Positions 18,720-27,887 of a DNA stretch of 64,000 nt are shown piece by piece. A model generated the notes under the pieces. It was not told the origin of the DNA. It worked only from the letters and a program-made list of their open reading frames with translations, and did not search any database. The translations under genes were made by a program, and so were the position numbers. The DNA lies in contig NZ_FQUX01000005.1 of assembly GCF_900129275.1 (NCBI RefSeq), positions 248,001 through 312,000 of the forward strand. Reading direction: 5' to 3'. This stretch comes from Arenibacter palladensis. GTDB taxonomy: Bacteria; Bacteroidota; Bacteroidia; Flavobacteriales; Flavobacteriaceae. Numbering within the stretch: the first letter of the stretch is position 1; each line of letters starts with the position of its first letter.

Positions 18720-19733
18720 TTAAAATCCGCCCTTTTGATTTATAAAGTCCATGGATTCTTCCAAAGTAGGCATGAAATTGGCACAACCTTTTTTTGTTAC
18801 TACTTGGGCACCGCTGGCATTACCCATCCTACAAGCCTTTTTTAAATCCCAGCCTTGTAGGACTCCGTATAAAAACCCACTGGCGAAGGCATCCCCCGCG
18901 CCAAGTACATTTAAAACTGCTACTGGAAATCCGGGAACGTCCTCCCTTGCGCCATCCTTTTGGTAAATACTTGCCCCCTTCTCCCCTCGCTTCACGATTA
19001 GTGTCTCTATTCCGGAGGAAAGCAACTGGGCAATGGATTCATCAATATTCCCCTTTATTTCAGGTGCTGAAATTTGTTGTTCATTAATCGTTACCTGTGA
19101 GGAATCGATAAGCGTAGCGGCCAGTATTTCCTCTTCCGTGCCAATGGCCATTTTAACCCTGGGCAAAATAGCCCTAACGGTTAATCCAAAAGCCCTGTAA
19201 TCATGCCATTGATCTGCCCTAAAATCCAGATCTAGCACTACGTCCACCTCATTTCTATTGGCTATTTCGGTGGCATAAAAAGTAGCACTTCTAGTAGGTT
19301 CCATATTTAATGCCGTACCATTGATCAACAATATTTTGTAGTCCGGAATCTTGGCATTGTCCACATCATCAATATCTACCTGACTATCGGCCGCATTGTC
19401 CCTATAGTACACCAAGGGAAACTTATCAGGAGGTTCTATCCCCAGAACCACGGCACTACTCCTAGTACCATTTTTTACTGGGATAGCATGGGTATTTACC
19501 CCTTCCCTGTTCAAGAAGTTCAAGATAAACTCTCCCACTTTGTCATTGCCCACTGCGGTCAACAAACTGGCGTTGACCCCCAATCTTGCACATCCCACAG
19601 CTATATTGAGAGGAGACCCTCCCACAAAGGCATCAAAACCCTTAATATCATTAAAAGGAGCTCCAATATTCTGTGAATAAAGATCAATACTAGACCTACC
19701 GAACGTGATTACATCAAACTTTTTATCGCTCAT
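18720..19733 (-). CDS. iolC: 5-dehydro-2-deoxygluconokinase (PfkB family)
   Basis: Phosphorylates 2-deoxy-5-keto-gluconate with ATP to give the substrate of IolJ. 337 aa, ribokinase/PfkB fold. GGSPLNIAVGCARLGVNASLL is the substrate-binding first signature, and LNVLGAGDAFASGFLYG is the second, with the catalytic aspartate in GAGDAF. It begins 3 bases after the end of iolB, suggesting translational coupling. The 100 bases after its stop stay open in both other frames, which may hint at a lost or shifted C-terminal tail. Confidence 0.92.
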   Translation of the reverse strand: MSDKKFDVITFGRSSIDLYSQNIGAPFNDIKGFDAFVGGSPLNIAVGCARLGVNASLLTAVGNDKVGEFILNFLNREGVNTHAIPVKNGTRSSAVVLGIEPPDKFPLVYYRDNAADSQVDIDDVDNAKIPDYKILLINGTALNMEPTRSATFYATEIANRNEVDVVLDLDFRADQWHDYRAFGLTVRAILPRVKMAIGTEEEILAATLIDSSQVTINEQQISAPEIKGNIDESIAQLLSSGIETLIVKRGEKGASIYQKDGAREDVPGFPVAVLNVLGAGDAFASGFLYGVLQGWDLKKACRMGNASGAQVVTKKGCANFMPTLEESMDFINQKGGF

Positions 19734-19736
19734 TTC

Positions 19737-20615
19737 CTATTTTTGTTTGTTCATTTCCGCTGTGACCAAGGGCAATCTTTTGTCTTTTGATGTCCATGAA
19801 TCATAGATCCATTCATGATCCGGGTCTGTGGTATTGGCCAAGCACTGATCGGTGCCTGCCAAGAAATTTAGGTAGTAGCAATGAAATCCGTGTTCCGCTA
19901 CTACGGGATGAAATCCCTTAGGTATCATTACCACATCGTTATGTCTAGGTCTTACAATCTCGTCCAAGGACCTATCCTTGGTATAGACCTGCTGTATGGC
20001 ATATGCCTCCGGCTTTTGAAACTTATAGAAATAAGTCTCCTCTTGGATAGGCTCCAAAACCGTACCGTCTGCATCTACTATGCGCTCATCATGTTTGTGG
20101 GCCGGAAAGGAACTCCAATTTCCAGAAGGAGTATATACCTCGCGCACTACTATTTTACTGCAACCAAATCCTGGAGGCACCAGATCATTGAACTGCCTTG
20201 TAGCATTATCACCTCCAAAAATAACTACCGGGGTATCTTCCGGGGTTACGAATTTTGCAGGAAAATCTTCTTCTACCTTGCACCAACCGTATCCAATATC
20301 CAAGGTATCGCTCAAGGAAGTCAATGTAAATTTGCTATTCCGTGGAAGGTATAAAGTATGGGCAACTCCACTAAAAACATCCTTTCTGCCATTTACTGTT
20401 TCCCAGTTTCCCTTATCGCTTTCCACCTTAAAATTACCGCTCAACAACACTATGACCATTTCGTTATTCTGGGTTTCATGCTCCCAGGTTTCGCCCTTGG
20501 ACATTAGCCTGGCCTCAAAATTGAGGTATTCCCAGTTGGCAGATTTGGTCGTAATCTGATGATATATTCCTGTTTTGGATTTTGGTTTTATTTGTAAATG
20601 TGATGTATGTTCCAT
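19737..20615 (-). CDS. iolB: 5-deoxy-glucuronate isomerase
   Basis: Isomerises 5-deoxy-glucuronate to 2-deoxy-5-keto-gluconate. 292 aa, double-cupin KduI/IolB fold. Recognisable stretches are SGVAHTLYLPRNS, the metal-binding FPAHKHDERI and ETYFYKF strands, and HNDVVMIPKGFHPVVAEHGFHCYYLNFLAG near the C-terminus. Histidines and glutamate of the second cupin are all visible. It sits between iolJ (11 bases) and iolC (3 bases), in pathway context. Confidence 0.94.
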   Translation of the reverse strand: MEHTSHLQIKPKSKTGIYHQITTKSANWEYLNFEARLMSKGETWEHETQNNEMVIVLLSGNFKVESDKGNWETVNGRKDVFSGVAHTLYLPRNSKFTLTSLSDTLDIGYGWCKVEEDFPAKFVTPEDTPVVIFGGDNATRQFNDLVPPGFGCSKIVVREVYTPSGNWSSFPAHKHDERIVDADGTVLEPIQEETYFYKFQKPEAYAIQQVYTKDRSLDEIVRPRHNDVVMIPKGFHPVVAEHGFHCYYLNFLAGTDQCLANTTDPDHEWIYDSWTSKDKRLPLVTAEMNKQK

Positions 20616-20626
20616 AATATTTTAAC

Positions 20627-21568
20627 TTAAATGTTTATGTCGTTTGCTTTGCCTGTGGCACCCAAGAGATCAAACTTTTCCAGCATAAATTTTTCATATT
20701 CCCCCATATAGGTTTTCCCTGGCATTACAGGGTCAAAAAGTTCAGGGGTATCCCTAAAAAATTCCCGGTGTACCCGTGTCCATAGCAACCTAGTATCCGT
20801 AGCGATATTGATCTTGCACACCCCATAGGCGATGGATTGCACAATCTCTTCCGGGGAAACCCCTGAGGCCCCCTCCATCAATTGCCCTCCAGCCTTGTTG
20901 ATCCGCTCTATTTCCTCCTTATTAACGGCAGAGCCACCATGTAACACTATAGGGAATTGGGGCAATCTACGTTGGATCTCCTCCAATATCTTAAACTGAA
21001 TACCATCTCCGCCCGAAAATTTGTAAGCCCCATGGCTGGTACCTACCGCGACCGCCAAGCTATCGCATCCGGTGAGCTCCACAAAATCCTGCACCTCTGA
21101 AGGTTGGGTATATCTGGCATGTTTTTCATCTATGGAGAGATCATCTTCCACCCCACTTAACACTCCCAGTTCGGCCTCAACAAAAATGTTTTTTTTATGA
21201 GCCTCCACCACCACTGCCTTAGTTCTTTTTACATTATCATTAAAACTGTCGTGGGAAGCATCGATCATAACAGAATTATAATCGTTGGATCGTATGGCAT
21301 CAAAAGCATGTTCCTCTACCCCATGATCCATGTGAACGGTATACATCGCTTTGGGAAATATTTTCGCAGCTGCATTAATCATAGCTATGAGCATTTCCGG
21401 GTTGGCATAATTCCGTGCCGCCGGTGTAATTTGCACTATAAAAGGTGCCTTGGCCTTTTCCCCCGAGCTAAAAAGCCCGAGGACCTGTTCCATGGTAAAA
21501 ACATTGACAGCTGGAATGGCATACTTACCATAACAATCTTCAAATAAACTTTTGGGCGAAACTTGCAT
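20627..21568 (-). CDS. iolJ: Class II aldolase, probable 6-phospho-5-dehydro-2-deoxy-gluconate aldolase
   Basis: Cleaves 2-deoxy-5-keto-gluconate 6-phosphate to dihydroxyacetone phosphate and malonate semialdehyde. 313 aa, zinc-dependent class II fructose-bisphosphate aldolase fold. Visible are VHMDHGVEEHAFDAI with zinc ligand histidines, EAELGVLSGVEDD with the conserved glutamates, GTSHGAYKF and VLHGGSAVN with ligand histidines, and a C-terminal KINIATDTR phosphate-binding stretch. It is the first gene of the iol run. The predicted LacI operator lies 91-110 bases upstream. A housekeeping fructose-bisphosphate aldolase is possible by fold, but context argues for IolJ. Confidence 0.86.
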   Translation of the reverse strand: MQVSPKSLFEDCYGKYAIPAVNVFTMEQVLGLFSSGEKAKAPFIVQITPAARNYANPEMLIAMINAAAKIFPKAMYTVHMDHGVEEHAFDAIRSNDYNSVMIDASHDSFNDNVKRTKAVVVEAHKKNIFVEAELGVLSGVEDDLSIDEKHARYTQPSEVQDFVELTGCDSLAVAVGTSHGAYKFSGGDGIQFKILEEIQRRLPQFPIVLHGGSAVNKEEIERINKAGGQLMEGASGVSPEEIVQSIAYGVCKINIATDTRLLWTRVHREFFRDTPELFDPVMPGKTYMGEYEKFMLEKFDLLGATGKANDINI

Positions 21569-21658
21569 GCCAAATTTTGATATAATTATTTATAGTCTTA
21601 ATATTTTATACAAATAACAATAAATAATTAAGGTTTCGAAGAATTTCGCATTAAAAGT

Positions 21659-21678
21659 CTATGCAAAGGTTTGCATAG
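21659..21678. promoter_or_regulatory. Predicted LacI-family operator of the iol operon
   Basis: A perfect 20-bp palindrome except for the central GG: CTATGCAAA-GG-TTTGCATAG. It is preceded by TTAAAAG. The same core (ATGCAAAGGTTTGCAT) with the same TTAAAAG neighbour recurs at 27868-27887 before the module's susC gene. CG-centred or similar even palindromes are typical LacI/GalR sites. It lies between iolJ and the LacI gene. Confidence 0.75.
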
Positions 21679-21709
21679 TCACGGAATTATTTCACGCGAA
21701 AAATAGTAC

Positions 21710-22735
21710 TCAATTTTCTTTTGAAGAAGCCCTTATAACAAGTTCAGGTTTAAAGACTTCCTTTCGGAAATCCAATATGACATTCTGATTTTTTAAATGA
21801 CTCAATAAAATTCTGGCAGAGAGCATTCCCATACTATAGACAGGTTGCCAAACAGTAGATAAAGAGGGCGTAATAAAAGATGAATGAGGCTCATCATCGA
21901 AGCCTATGACAGAGATCTCATCAGGTATTTGCAATCCCATTTTTTTAGCGACGTGCATGGTGGAAATGGCGATTTTATCATTGTAGGCAAAAATGGCGTC
22001 CGGACGCTCCTGGAGTTCCAATAATTTTTTAGTGGCCTTTACAGCATCTTTATGGGAAAACCCCGGAACATGAACAATATAATCACTATTTATGGGAACC
22101 TTATTTTTTTCAAGAGCATCCAAATATCCCTGAAGCCTTTGTTCTGTAGTACTGAGGTTTAAAGGACCCCCTAGGTGCGCTATGTTTTTACAGCCTGTGC
22201 CAATGAGGTACTCCACAGCCTGGAATGCCCCAAAATAGTCATCCACCAACACTTTATCCGCCTCAAGCCCGGGACAGTCCCTATCAAAAACCACTACGGG
22301 AATACCGCTTTTTTGAAGCCTACGGAAATGATCAAAATTCTTGGTCTCGGATGAGGGTGCCACCAAGACCCCATCTATCTGGATCTTGGACAACCTTTTT
22401 ACAATGGTCAACTCTTCCTCATAGGATTCGTTGGACAAGCAAATCATAATGTTATACTCGGAATTAACGATTACGTCCTGAATCCCGGTAATGATTGCCG
22501 AAAAAAAGTGGCCTGTAATTTCTGGCACAATCACCCCAATGGTATTGGACTTTTTCTGCAGCAGGTTCAATGCCAAAAGATTGGGCTGATAATCCAATGC
22601 TTCCGCCAGCGCCTTTACCGCATCCTTGGTCTCTTTTTTTATAGCTGGATGATCGTTCAAGGCCCTTGACACTGTAGAGGGAGCTATTTTCAGCTCTCGT
22701 GCTATGTCCTTAATGGTAACGCGCCCCTTCTTCAT
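21710..22735 (-). CDS. LacI/GalR-family transcriptional regulator, predicted inositol regulator
   Basis: DNA-binding repressor or activator, 341 aa. The N-terminal helix-turn-helix is VTIKDIARELKIAPSTVSRALND (residues 6-28), followed by the hinge helix YQPNLLALNLLQKKS. The periplasmic-binding-protein-like effector domain has IGVIVPEITGHFFSAII, VVVFDRDCPG and IGFDDEPHSSFITPSLSTV. It lies between the SusCD pair and iolJ on the same strand. Two palindromes of LacI type flank its gene at distance, before iolJ and before susC, so these are its likely targets. The effector may be inositol or an iol intermediate such as the IolC product; this is inference. Confidence 0.9.
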   Translation of the reverse strand: MKKGRVTIKDIARELKIAPSTVSRALNDHPAIKKETKDAVKALAEALDYQPNLLALNLLQKKSNTIGVIVPEITGHFFSAIITGIQDVIVNSEYNIMICLSNESYEEELTIVKRLSKIQIDGVLVAPSSETKNFDHFRRLQKSGIPVVVFDRDCPGLEADKVLVDDYFGAFQAVEYLIGTGCKNIAHLGGPLNLSTTEQRLQGYLDALEKNKVPINSDYIVHVPGFSHKDAVKATKKLLELQERPDAIFAYNDKIAISTMHVAKKMGLQIPDEISVIGFDDEPHSSFITPSLSTVWQPVYSMGMLSARILLSHLKNQNVILDFRKEVFKPELVIRASSKEN

Positions 22736-22999
22736 AATAAGTCACTAATTACAATCCTTACTTCCCTTATCATATTCACATTGATTATAAAATGTAGTCC
22801 TATGGACACCAACCTACACTAATTATAAGTACAAATTATGGAATTGAACATTAAAGACAAAGTACAACAAAATTTCTATATGGGCATTTGCAAGAGGTAT
22901 CTGAAAAATACCCAGTATGGTAGATAGCAACACTATTAATTAGGCCCATTGCATCTAATTTATCATTAATCTTTAGCCAATACCAGTCCATAAAAGAAT
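22736..22999. other. Intergenic region between lacI and susD terminator
   Basis: About 260 AT-rich bases upstream of the lacI start. They must hold the lacI promoter on the minus strand. No copy of the iol palindrome, no convincing TAnnTTTG box with a well-spaced TTG, and no open frame with coding character was seen. Confidence 0.5.
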
Positions 23000-23025
23000 G
23001 GGGCGGACAAATATTTGTCCGCCCC
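23000..23025 (-). terminator. Terminator after susD (inositol module)
   Basis: A perfect 26-bp palindrome with GC-rich outer arms (GGGGCGGACAAAT and its complement), 28 bases past the susD stop. On the minus strand it is followed by CATTCTTTTATG. It ends the SusCD transcript and separates it from lacI. Confidence 0.75.
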
Positions 23026-23053
23026 AATTATTAATCCAGTCTTTTTTATTTTA

Positions 23054-24796
23054 CTAATAACCAGGGTTCTGCTGAAGAAAACCATCAATACCTGAAGCCG
23101 CATCCACGGCACTCTGAGGTATTGGAAACAATCGCTTGTTTACATCAGAATCCGTCTTTTCAGTCCAAGAATCCTCGTATTTACCAAACCGTATTTGATC
23201 GCCCCTTCTAAAGCCTTCCCAGTACAATTCAAAACCACGCTCACGGAACATAATATCCAGATCAATTGAAGTTAAGGCCTCGGGAGTTTGATCCGGGCGC
23301 GATGTTCTAGAGGTCCTCACAAAGTTCAGATCCGTTAAGGCTCCTGCAGCATCATTCTTCCTCAATTTTGCTTCTGCGCGCATCAAGTATATTTCCCCCA
23401 AACGCATCATTACAAGATCTATGCTACTAAAATTATTGGCATTTGGAGAGGTACGGCTAAATTGATACTTGGAAACACGATATCCAGTATTGTGCAATGA
23501 ACCTTCATTGGTGAAATTAATTTCTTCGGTATGATTAACATAACCTACATCCCTATCAGGTCCATTTCCTTTTATTTGTTTCACGGGATAGATCCTTACC
23601 CCACCGTCGCAAGTAAAAAACGAACCCCCGGAATCCTTTCTGGGACCCCATTGTATTCCGCGCAATATACCACGGTTCATTTCATAAGTGGCTACATCGG
23701 CACAATAATAATGATCCTCGTCATTAAGAGGAGATAGGCCGGTGAGGTCCATCAACTCTGGTGGTATCTGTTGGTTTTGCTGATAAAACCTAGCATCGGC
23801 CTCTGCGGGATCAACAGCACCATATGCTTCTACCCATGTCTGATAGAAATCTGAAGTTATCGCTGGACCATCGGTACCATCGGAACTAGGGTATTCCAAT
23901 CTACCCCAAACGGATCCGGCAATTGACCAATAGGACCATCTACTTTCCTCATTATTCAGAACTCCACGTTGATCCAAGGCAAATATTAGCTCCTGATTAC
24001 TATTGTTATCATCATTGAACAAGTCAAAATATTCGGGCGACAATGAAAAGTCTCCAGAATTGATAATGTTATTTGTGTACTCAATAACCTTATCCATATC
24101 TGCATCCGTAAAATTTGGTGTGCCATAAGGATCCCTGTACACAGCTGCATTTAAGTGAATTCTTGCCAATAATCCCCAGACCGCAGCTTGGGTCATACGT
24201 CCAGGTCCCTTATCCCTGTTAATGACATCTACCACGGACAACAATTCATTTTGAATATAATCTATGGCGTCCTGTGTCCGTAGTACTTCCGAAAGTTCAT
24301 TGGAGGCTTCCTTTTTCAACACCATACCCCAACTATCCAGCATCAACATGTTTAGGTAAGCCCTAAGTGCCTTCATTTCGTACAAGGCACCTGCCGCTTC
24401 CGTATTACCTTCATCTGCCAAAGGCGTCAACACTTCAATAGCCGCCAATGTTCTGGAAATATTGGTAGTAAGTTCGTTCCAGCTACTAGAAATCAAATCA
24501 TTGCTTGGGGTGTAGGTGTGCGAATGTGTGGCTAAAAATTTACCCCCATCAAACCAGTCGGTTCCTCCCCTGTAAGGAAGAATGGCCTCATCCGAAGCAA
24601 TAAGCTGAAGTCCGTAGTAATTGGTATGTCTCCAAGTCCATGAAACATAGCCATAGGCTGGGGCAATTGCTCCACTGATTACTTCGGCCTGCGCACCCGT
24701 TAGGGTTTCATCGAACAATTCCTCTTTTAGGTCCGTACAGTTCCAGTTCAACAAGGAACAGTACACCAATATTGTAATTATGAGTTTATTTTTCAT
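23054..24796 (-). CDS. SusD/RagB-like outer-membrane lipoprotein (inositol module)
   Basis: Surface lipoprotein partner of the SusC encoded directly upstream, 580 aa. The signal peptide ends in CSLLNWNC with Cys20 as a possible lipidation site. The body has MTQAAVWGLLARIHLNAAVY and MMRLGEIYLMRAEAKLR, the TPR-like helices typical of SusD/RagB. The C-terminal MFRERGFELYWEGFRRGDQIRFG and LFPIPQSAVDA blocks close the fold. It starts 18 bases after susC. Its link to inositol rests on the shared palindrome before susC and iolJ. The true ligand could be free inositol or an inositol-containing compound. Confidence 0.9.
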   Translation of the reverse strand: MKNKLIITILVYCSLLNWNCTDLKEELFDETLTGAQAEVISGAIAPAYGYVSWTWRHTNYYGLQLIASDEAILPYRGGTDWFDGGKFLATHSHTYTPSNDLISSSWNELTTNISRTLAAIEVLTPLADEGNTEAAGALYEMKALRAYLNMLMLDSWGMVLKKEASNELSEVLRTQDAIDYIQNELLSVVDVINRDKGPGRMTQAAVWGLLARIHLNAAVYRDPYGTPNFTDADMDKVIEYTNNIINSGDFSLSPEYFDLFNDDNNSNQELIFALDQRGVLNNEESRWSYWSIAGSVWGRLEYPSSDGTDGPAITSDFYQTWVEAYGAVDPAEADARFYQQNQQIPPELMDLTGLSPLNDEDHYYCADVATYEMNRGILRGIQWGPRKDSGGSFFTCDGGVRIYPVKQIKGNGPDRDVGYVNHTEEINFTNEGSLHNTGYRVSKYQFSRTSPNANNFSSIDLVMMRLGEIYLMRAEAKLRKNDAAGALTDLNFVRTSRTSRPDQTPEALTSIDLDIMFRERGFELYWEGFRRGDQIRFGKYEDSWTEKTDSDVNKRLFPIPQSAVDAASGIDGFLQQNPGY

Positions 24797-24814
24797 TACT
24801 AAGCATTTTTTTTA

Positions 24815-27787
24815 TTAGAATGATACATTTAAGCCAAAAAGCAACGTTCTTGGAGAAGGATATGTAAACCGGTCTATCCCAAAAGTTTGAATCCCGTCTA
24901 TGGTACTTCCGGTGTTGATCTCGGGATCAAACCCGGAATAATCGGTTACCACAAATAAGTTCTGGCCTGTTAGAGTAAATCTGACATTACTTATCAAATC
25001 TCCTAAACCAAGATTTTGAGGATTTAAGTTATACCCTAGGGTAGCATTGTTCAAGCGAAGGAAACTACCATCCTCTAAATAGCGGGTAGACACTTCATTG
25101 GAGTTGCTATTGTCCTCGTTAGGGAATTCTACTGCAAAATCTGTGGTGTTCAAATTTCTACTCAACTGTCCTTTTGAAAATAGGGACATAGCCGTGTGGT
25201 TATAGATTTTGTTGCCAGAAACCCCATTAAAGTTAAGTCCAAGGTCAAAATCTTTATAATTCAATTTAAAATAGAACGCATAGATGAAATCTGGCAGGGC
25301 ACTTCCCACCACGATACGGTCATTATCCAAAATTTCCCCATCACCGTTAACATCCCTGTATTGATTTAGGCCATCGGCCCCTATGCCCAAAAACTCTTTC
25401 ATATAAAAGGCACCTACAGGTTCGTTGTTCAGATAGCCATTAATGGTAGCCCCTGTTTGTCCAGCCCCTTGGGCCGCACCAGTAGTAATCACTTCAAATT
25501 GGGAATTCTCAACCTTATTATCCGTAAAACTCATATTACCTCCCAGATTAAAGGTAAAGTCCTCCGCGAGCATTATTCTATAATCCAAGGCCACTTCAAC
25601 ACCTGAATTTATAATTTCCATATCGGGAATATTGGTCCAGATTTTTGGAGTAGGCTGTATTGGATCTATCCTATTGGCCAGCAGTACCACATCACTGGTC
25701 ACTTTGTGGAAATAATCCAAGGTGCCTGTCAACTTATTGCCGAATAGGCCAAAATCCAGTCCAATGTTGGTCTGTGTAGAAACTTCCCATTTAAGATCGG
25801 GATTGGCCGTTCGGGCGGGAACCGTACCAAAAGGATAATCATCTATTGTACTTGCATTTGGATCTAGAGGGTAGGTATCGTTGTCCGCCTTACTGTCTAT
25901 ATAACTTGCCAGACTCACTTTATTATCAATTCCTTCCTGGTTACCAGTTTGTCCCCAACTAGCACGGAGCTTTAAATTATTGACAACATCGCTTTCGGCC
26001 AATATATCTTCCTTACTAATATTCCAGCCCAAGGCAACGGATGGAAAATATCCATATTTGTTGTTGGCCCCAAATTTTGAAGAGCCGTCGGCACGCATCG
26101 TAGCCGTTAATAGATATTTGTCCGCATACCCATAATTTAGCCTACCAAAGAACGACTGAAGTTCATTCTTGTAGGCATAACTATTTAAGCTTGTAGGGTT
26201 CTCTTGGCTACTGATCTGATCCTGAAATTTAGGATCTATATCATTGGTCGCAAAACCTCTGAGATCAAATCGTTTTTGCTGAACATAAATTTCTTGATAG
26301 GAGTGTCCCGCTAACAAGGTAAAATTATGAACGTCTTCATTATAGGTGTAGGTCAAAGTATTCTCCACAAGGGAGTTTCTATTGTTGGTATAGTAAGAGC
26401 TAAGTGTACCCTCTACCAAACTTTCCAAAATAGGATATGGGTTTGTCTGCACATCCCTATCCGTTGCGGAGTAATCCACCCCGAGATTGGCCCTATAGGT
26501 CAACCCTTTAAAAATTTCCAATGAAGGGGCTATGTTTGCCAAGATACGGTTGCTGTTGGAAACATCACTATAAATTTGGTTACGTACAAGAGGATTTAAT
26601 CTATCATCGAACAAGGTGGGCTCTCCGTTGGTATATACTGGAATTGTGGGATTTAATTGAAGCATATCTACTGTCATCCCTCCAATATCAGGCCTATCAT
26701 TCACTGTTCTGGAAGCCGTTAGATTTAAATCAACATTAAATCGCCCGTCCAAGGCCTTTTGGGTAACATTGACCCTCCCGGAGTATCGTTTTAAGGAACT
26801 GGTATTAAATATCCCTTTTTGATCATCTACCCCAGTGGAGACGTAATAAGAAAATTTATCCGCTGCCCCTCCGCTCATGGAAAAGTTAACATTCTTGGAA
26901 ATGGCGGTTCTTGTGAGTTCATCCTGCCAATCCGTATCGGCCCCACCATCCAATAAAACTCCTCCTACAGCAGGCACCTGTTGTTTAAATTCATCGGCGC
27001 TGAAGACATCCATTCTATTAGCCAAGGTGGCCATTGCAGTGGAAATGGATAAATTCATCTCAGATTTGCCGTCCCTTCCTTTTTTAGTAGTAATAACTAT
27101 AACTCCATTGGCGGCACGTGCTCCATAAATAGCAGCTGCGGAAGCATCCTTTAACACATCCATCGAGGCTATATCCTGAGGATTGATAAAGTTTAGGGGA
27201 TTGGAAGCAACACCGGTACCACTATTGTCTATAACAAAACCATCAATGACAAATAGCGGCGTGGTCCCTGATCGCAGACTCCCCAATCCACGGATAATAA
27301 TGTTCTGGGATGCGCCTGGCTCCCCACTTACCGAGGTTACATTGACACCCGATACTTTACCTTGCAAAAGTTGACCGGGGTTGGCCACTACTCCTTTATT
27401 AAAATCTTCACTTTTGACGGAGGCGATAGATCCGGTTACATCAGATTTCTTTTGAACACCGTAACCTACTACAACTACCTCGTCCAACAAGGATGAGTCT
27501 TCCTGCAAGGCCACACTTACATTGGTTTGCCCGTTTAGAGGAATCTCATTGGTAGCATATCCTAAAAAAGACACCGCAAGAACTGCGTTTGCATCCGACA
27601 CTTGTATGGTAAAATTACCATCAAAGTCTGTCGTTGTTCCATTCTTAGTTCCCTTTTCCAGCACTGTGGCTCCTGGCAAAGGAACATTTTGCTCATCGGA
27701 CACAGTACCACTAACGGTAGTCTGTGCCCATGATGTCATGGCTGTGCTTATCGCAAAGACAAACATCAAAAATTTCAGTTTCTTCAT
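24815..27787 (-). CDS. SusC/RagA TonB-dependent transporter (inositol module)
   Basis: Outer-membrane TonB-dependent channel, 990 aa. It has a signal peptide (to about residue 21), a carboxypeptidase-regulatory-like domain (about 24-100, GTVSDEQNVPLPGATV), and a TonB-box-like DEVVVVGYG. The plug has TPLFVIDGFVI and DIASMDVLKDASAAAIYGARAANGVI, and the barrel ends in FGLNVSF. It has no STN domain and no sigma/FecR pair nearby, in contrast to the transporters at 5887 and 54311. Control therefore probably comes from the LacI regulator through the palindrome 81-100 bases upstream of the start. Confidence 0.93.
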   Translation of the reverse strand: MKKLKFLMFVFAISTAMTSWAQTTVSGTVSDEQNVPLPGATVLEKGTKNGTTTDFDGNFTIQVSDANAVLAVSFLGYATNEIPLNGQTNVSVALQEDSSLLDEVVVVGYGVQKKSDVTGSIASVKSEDFNKGVVANPGQLLQGKVSGVNVTSVSGEPGASQNIIIRGLGSLRSGTTPLFVIDGFVIDNSGTGVASNPLNFINPQDIASMDVLKDASAAAIYGARAANGVIVITTKKGRDGKSEMNLSISTAMATLANRMDVFSADEFKQQVPAVGGVLLDGGADTDWQDELTRTAISKNVNFSMSGGAADKFSYYVSTGVDDQKGIFNTSSLKRYSGRVNVTQKALDGRFNVDLNLTASRTVNDRPDIGGMTVDMLQLNPTIPVYTNGEPTLFDDRLNPLVRNQIYSDVSNSNRILANIAPSLEIFKGLTYRANLGVDYSATDRDVQTNPYPILESLVEGTLSSYYTNNRNSLVENTLTYTYNEDVHNFTLLAGHSYQEIYVQQKRFDLRGFATNDIDPKFQDQISSQENPTSLNSYAYKNELQSFFGRLNYGYADKYLLTATMRADGSSKFGANNKYGYFPSVALGWNISKEDILAESDVVNNLKLRASWGQTGNQEGIDNKVSLASYIDSKADNDTYPLDPNASTIDDYPFGTVPARTANPDLKWEVSTQTNIGLDFGLFGNKLTGTLDYFHKVTSDVVLLANRIDPIQPTPKIWTNIPDMEIINSGVEVALDYRIMLAEDFTFNLGGNMSFTDNKVENSQFEVITTGAAQGAGQTGATINGYLNNEPVGAFYMKEFLGIGADGLNQYRDVNGDGEILDNDRIVVGSALPDFIYAFYFKLNYKDFDLGLNFNGVSGNKIYNHTAMSLFSKGQLSRNLNTTDFAVEFPNEDNSNSNEVSTRYLEDGSFLRLNNATLGYNLNPQNLGLGDLISNVRFTLTGQNLFVVTDYSGFDPEINTGSTIDGIQTFGIDRFTYPSPRTLLFGLNVSF

Positions 27788-27867
27788 ATTTTTATGGTTT
27801 AAATTAGTTTTGTCATAACCAATTTAACACTAAATTAACGATATCGGAATTTTTAGGACTTTAAAAG

Positions 27868-27887
27868 CAATGCAAAGGTTTGCATTG
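27868..27887. promoter_or_regulatory. Predicted LacI-family operator before susC (inositol module)
   Basis: Palindrome CAATGCAAA-GG-TTTGCATTG, with 9-base perfect arms and the same GG centre and TTAAAAG flank as the site before iolJ (21659-21678). It lies 81-100 bases upstream of the susC ATG on the minus-strand side. Confidence 0.75.

Noticed and set aside
23000-23025. 26-bp perfect palindrome as a protein-binding site
   Set aside because: Its place just after susD and its GC-rich outer stem make it an ordinary terminator.
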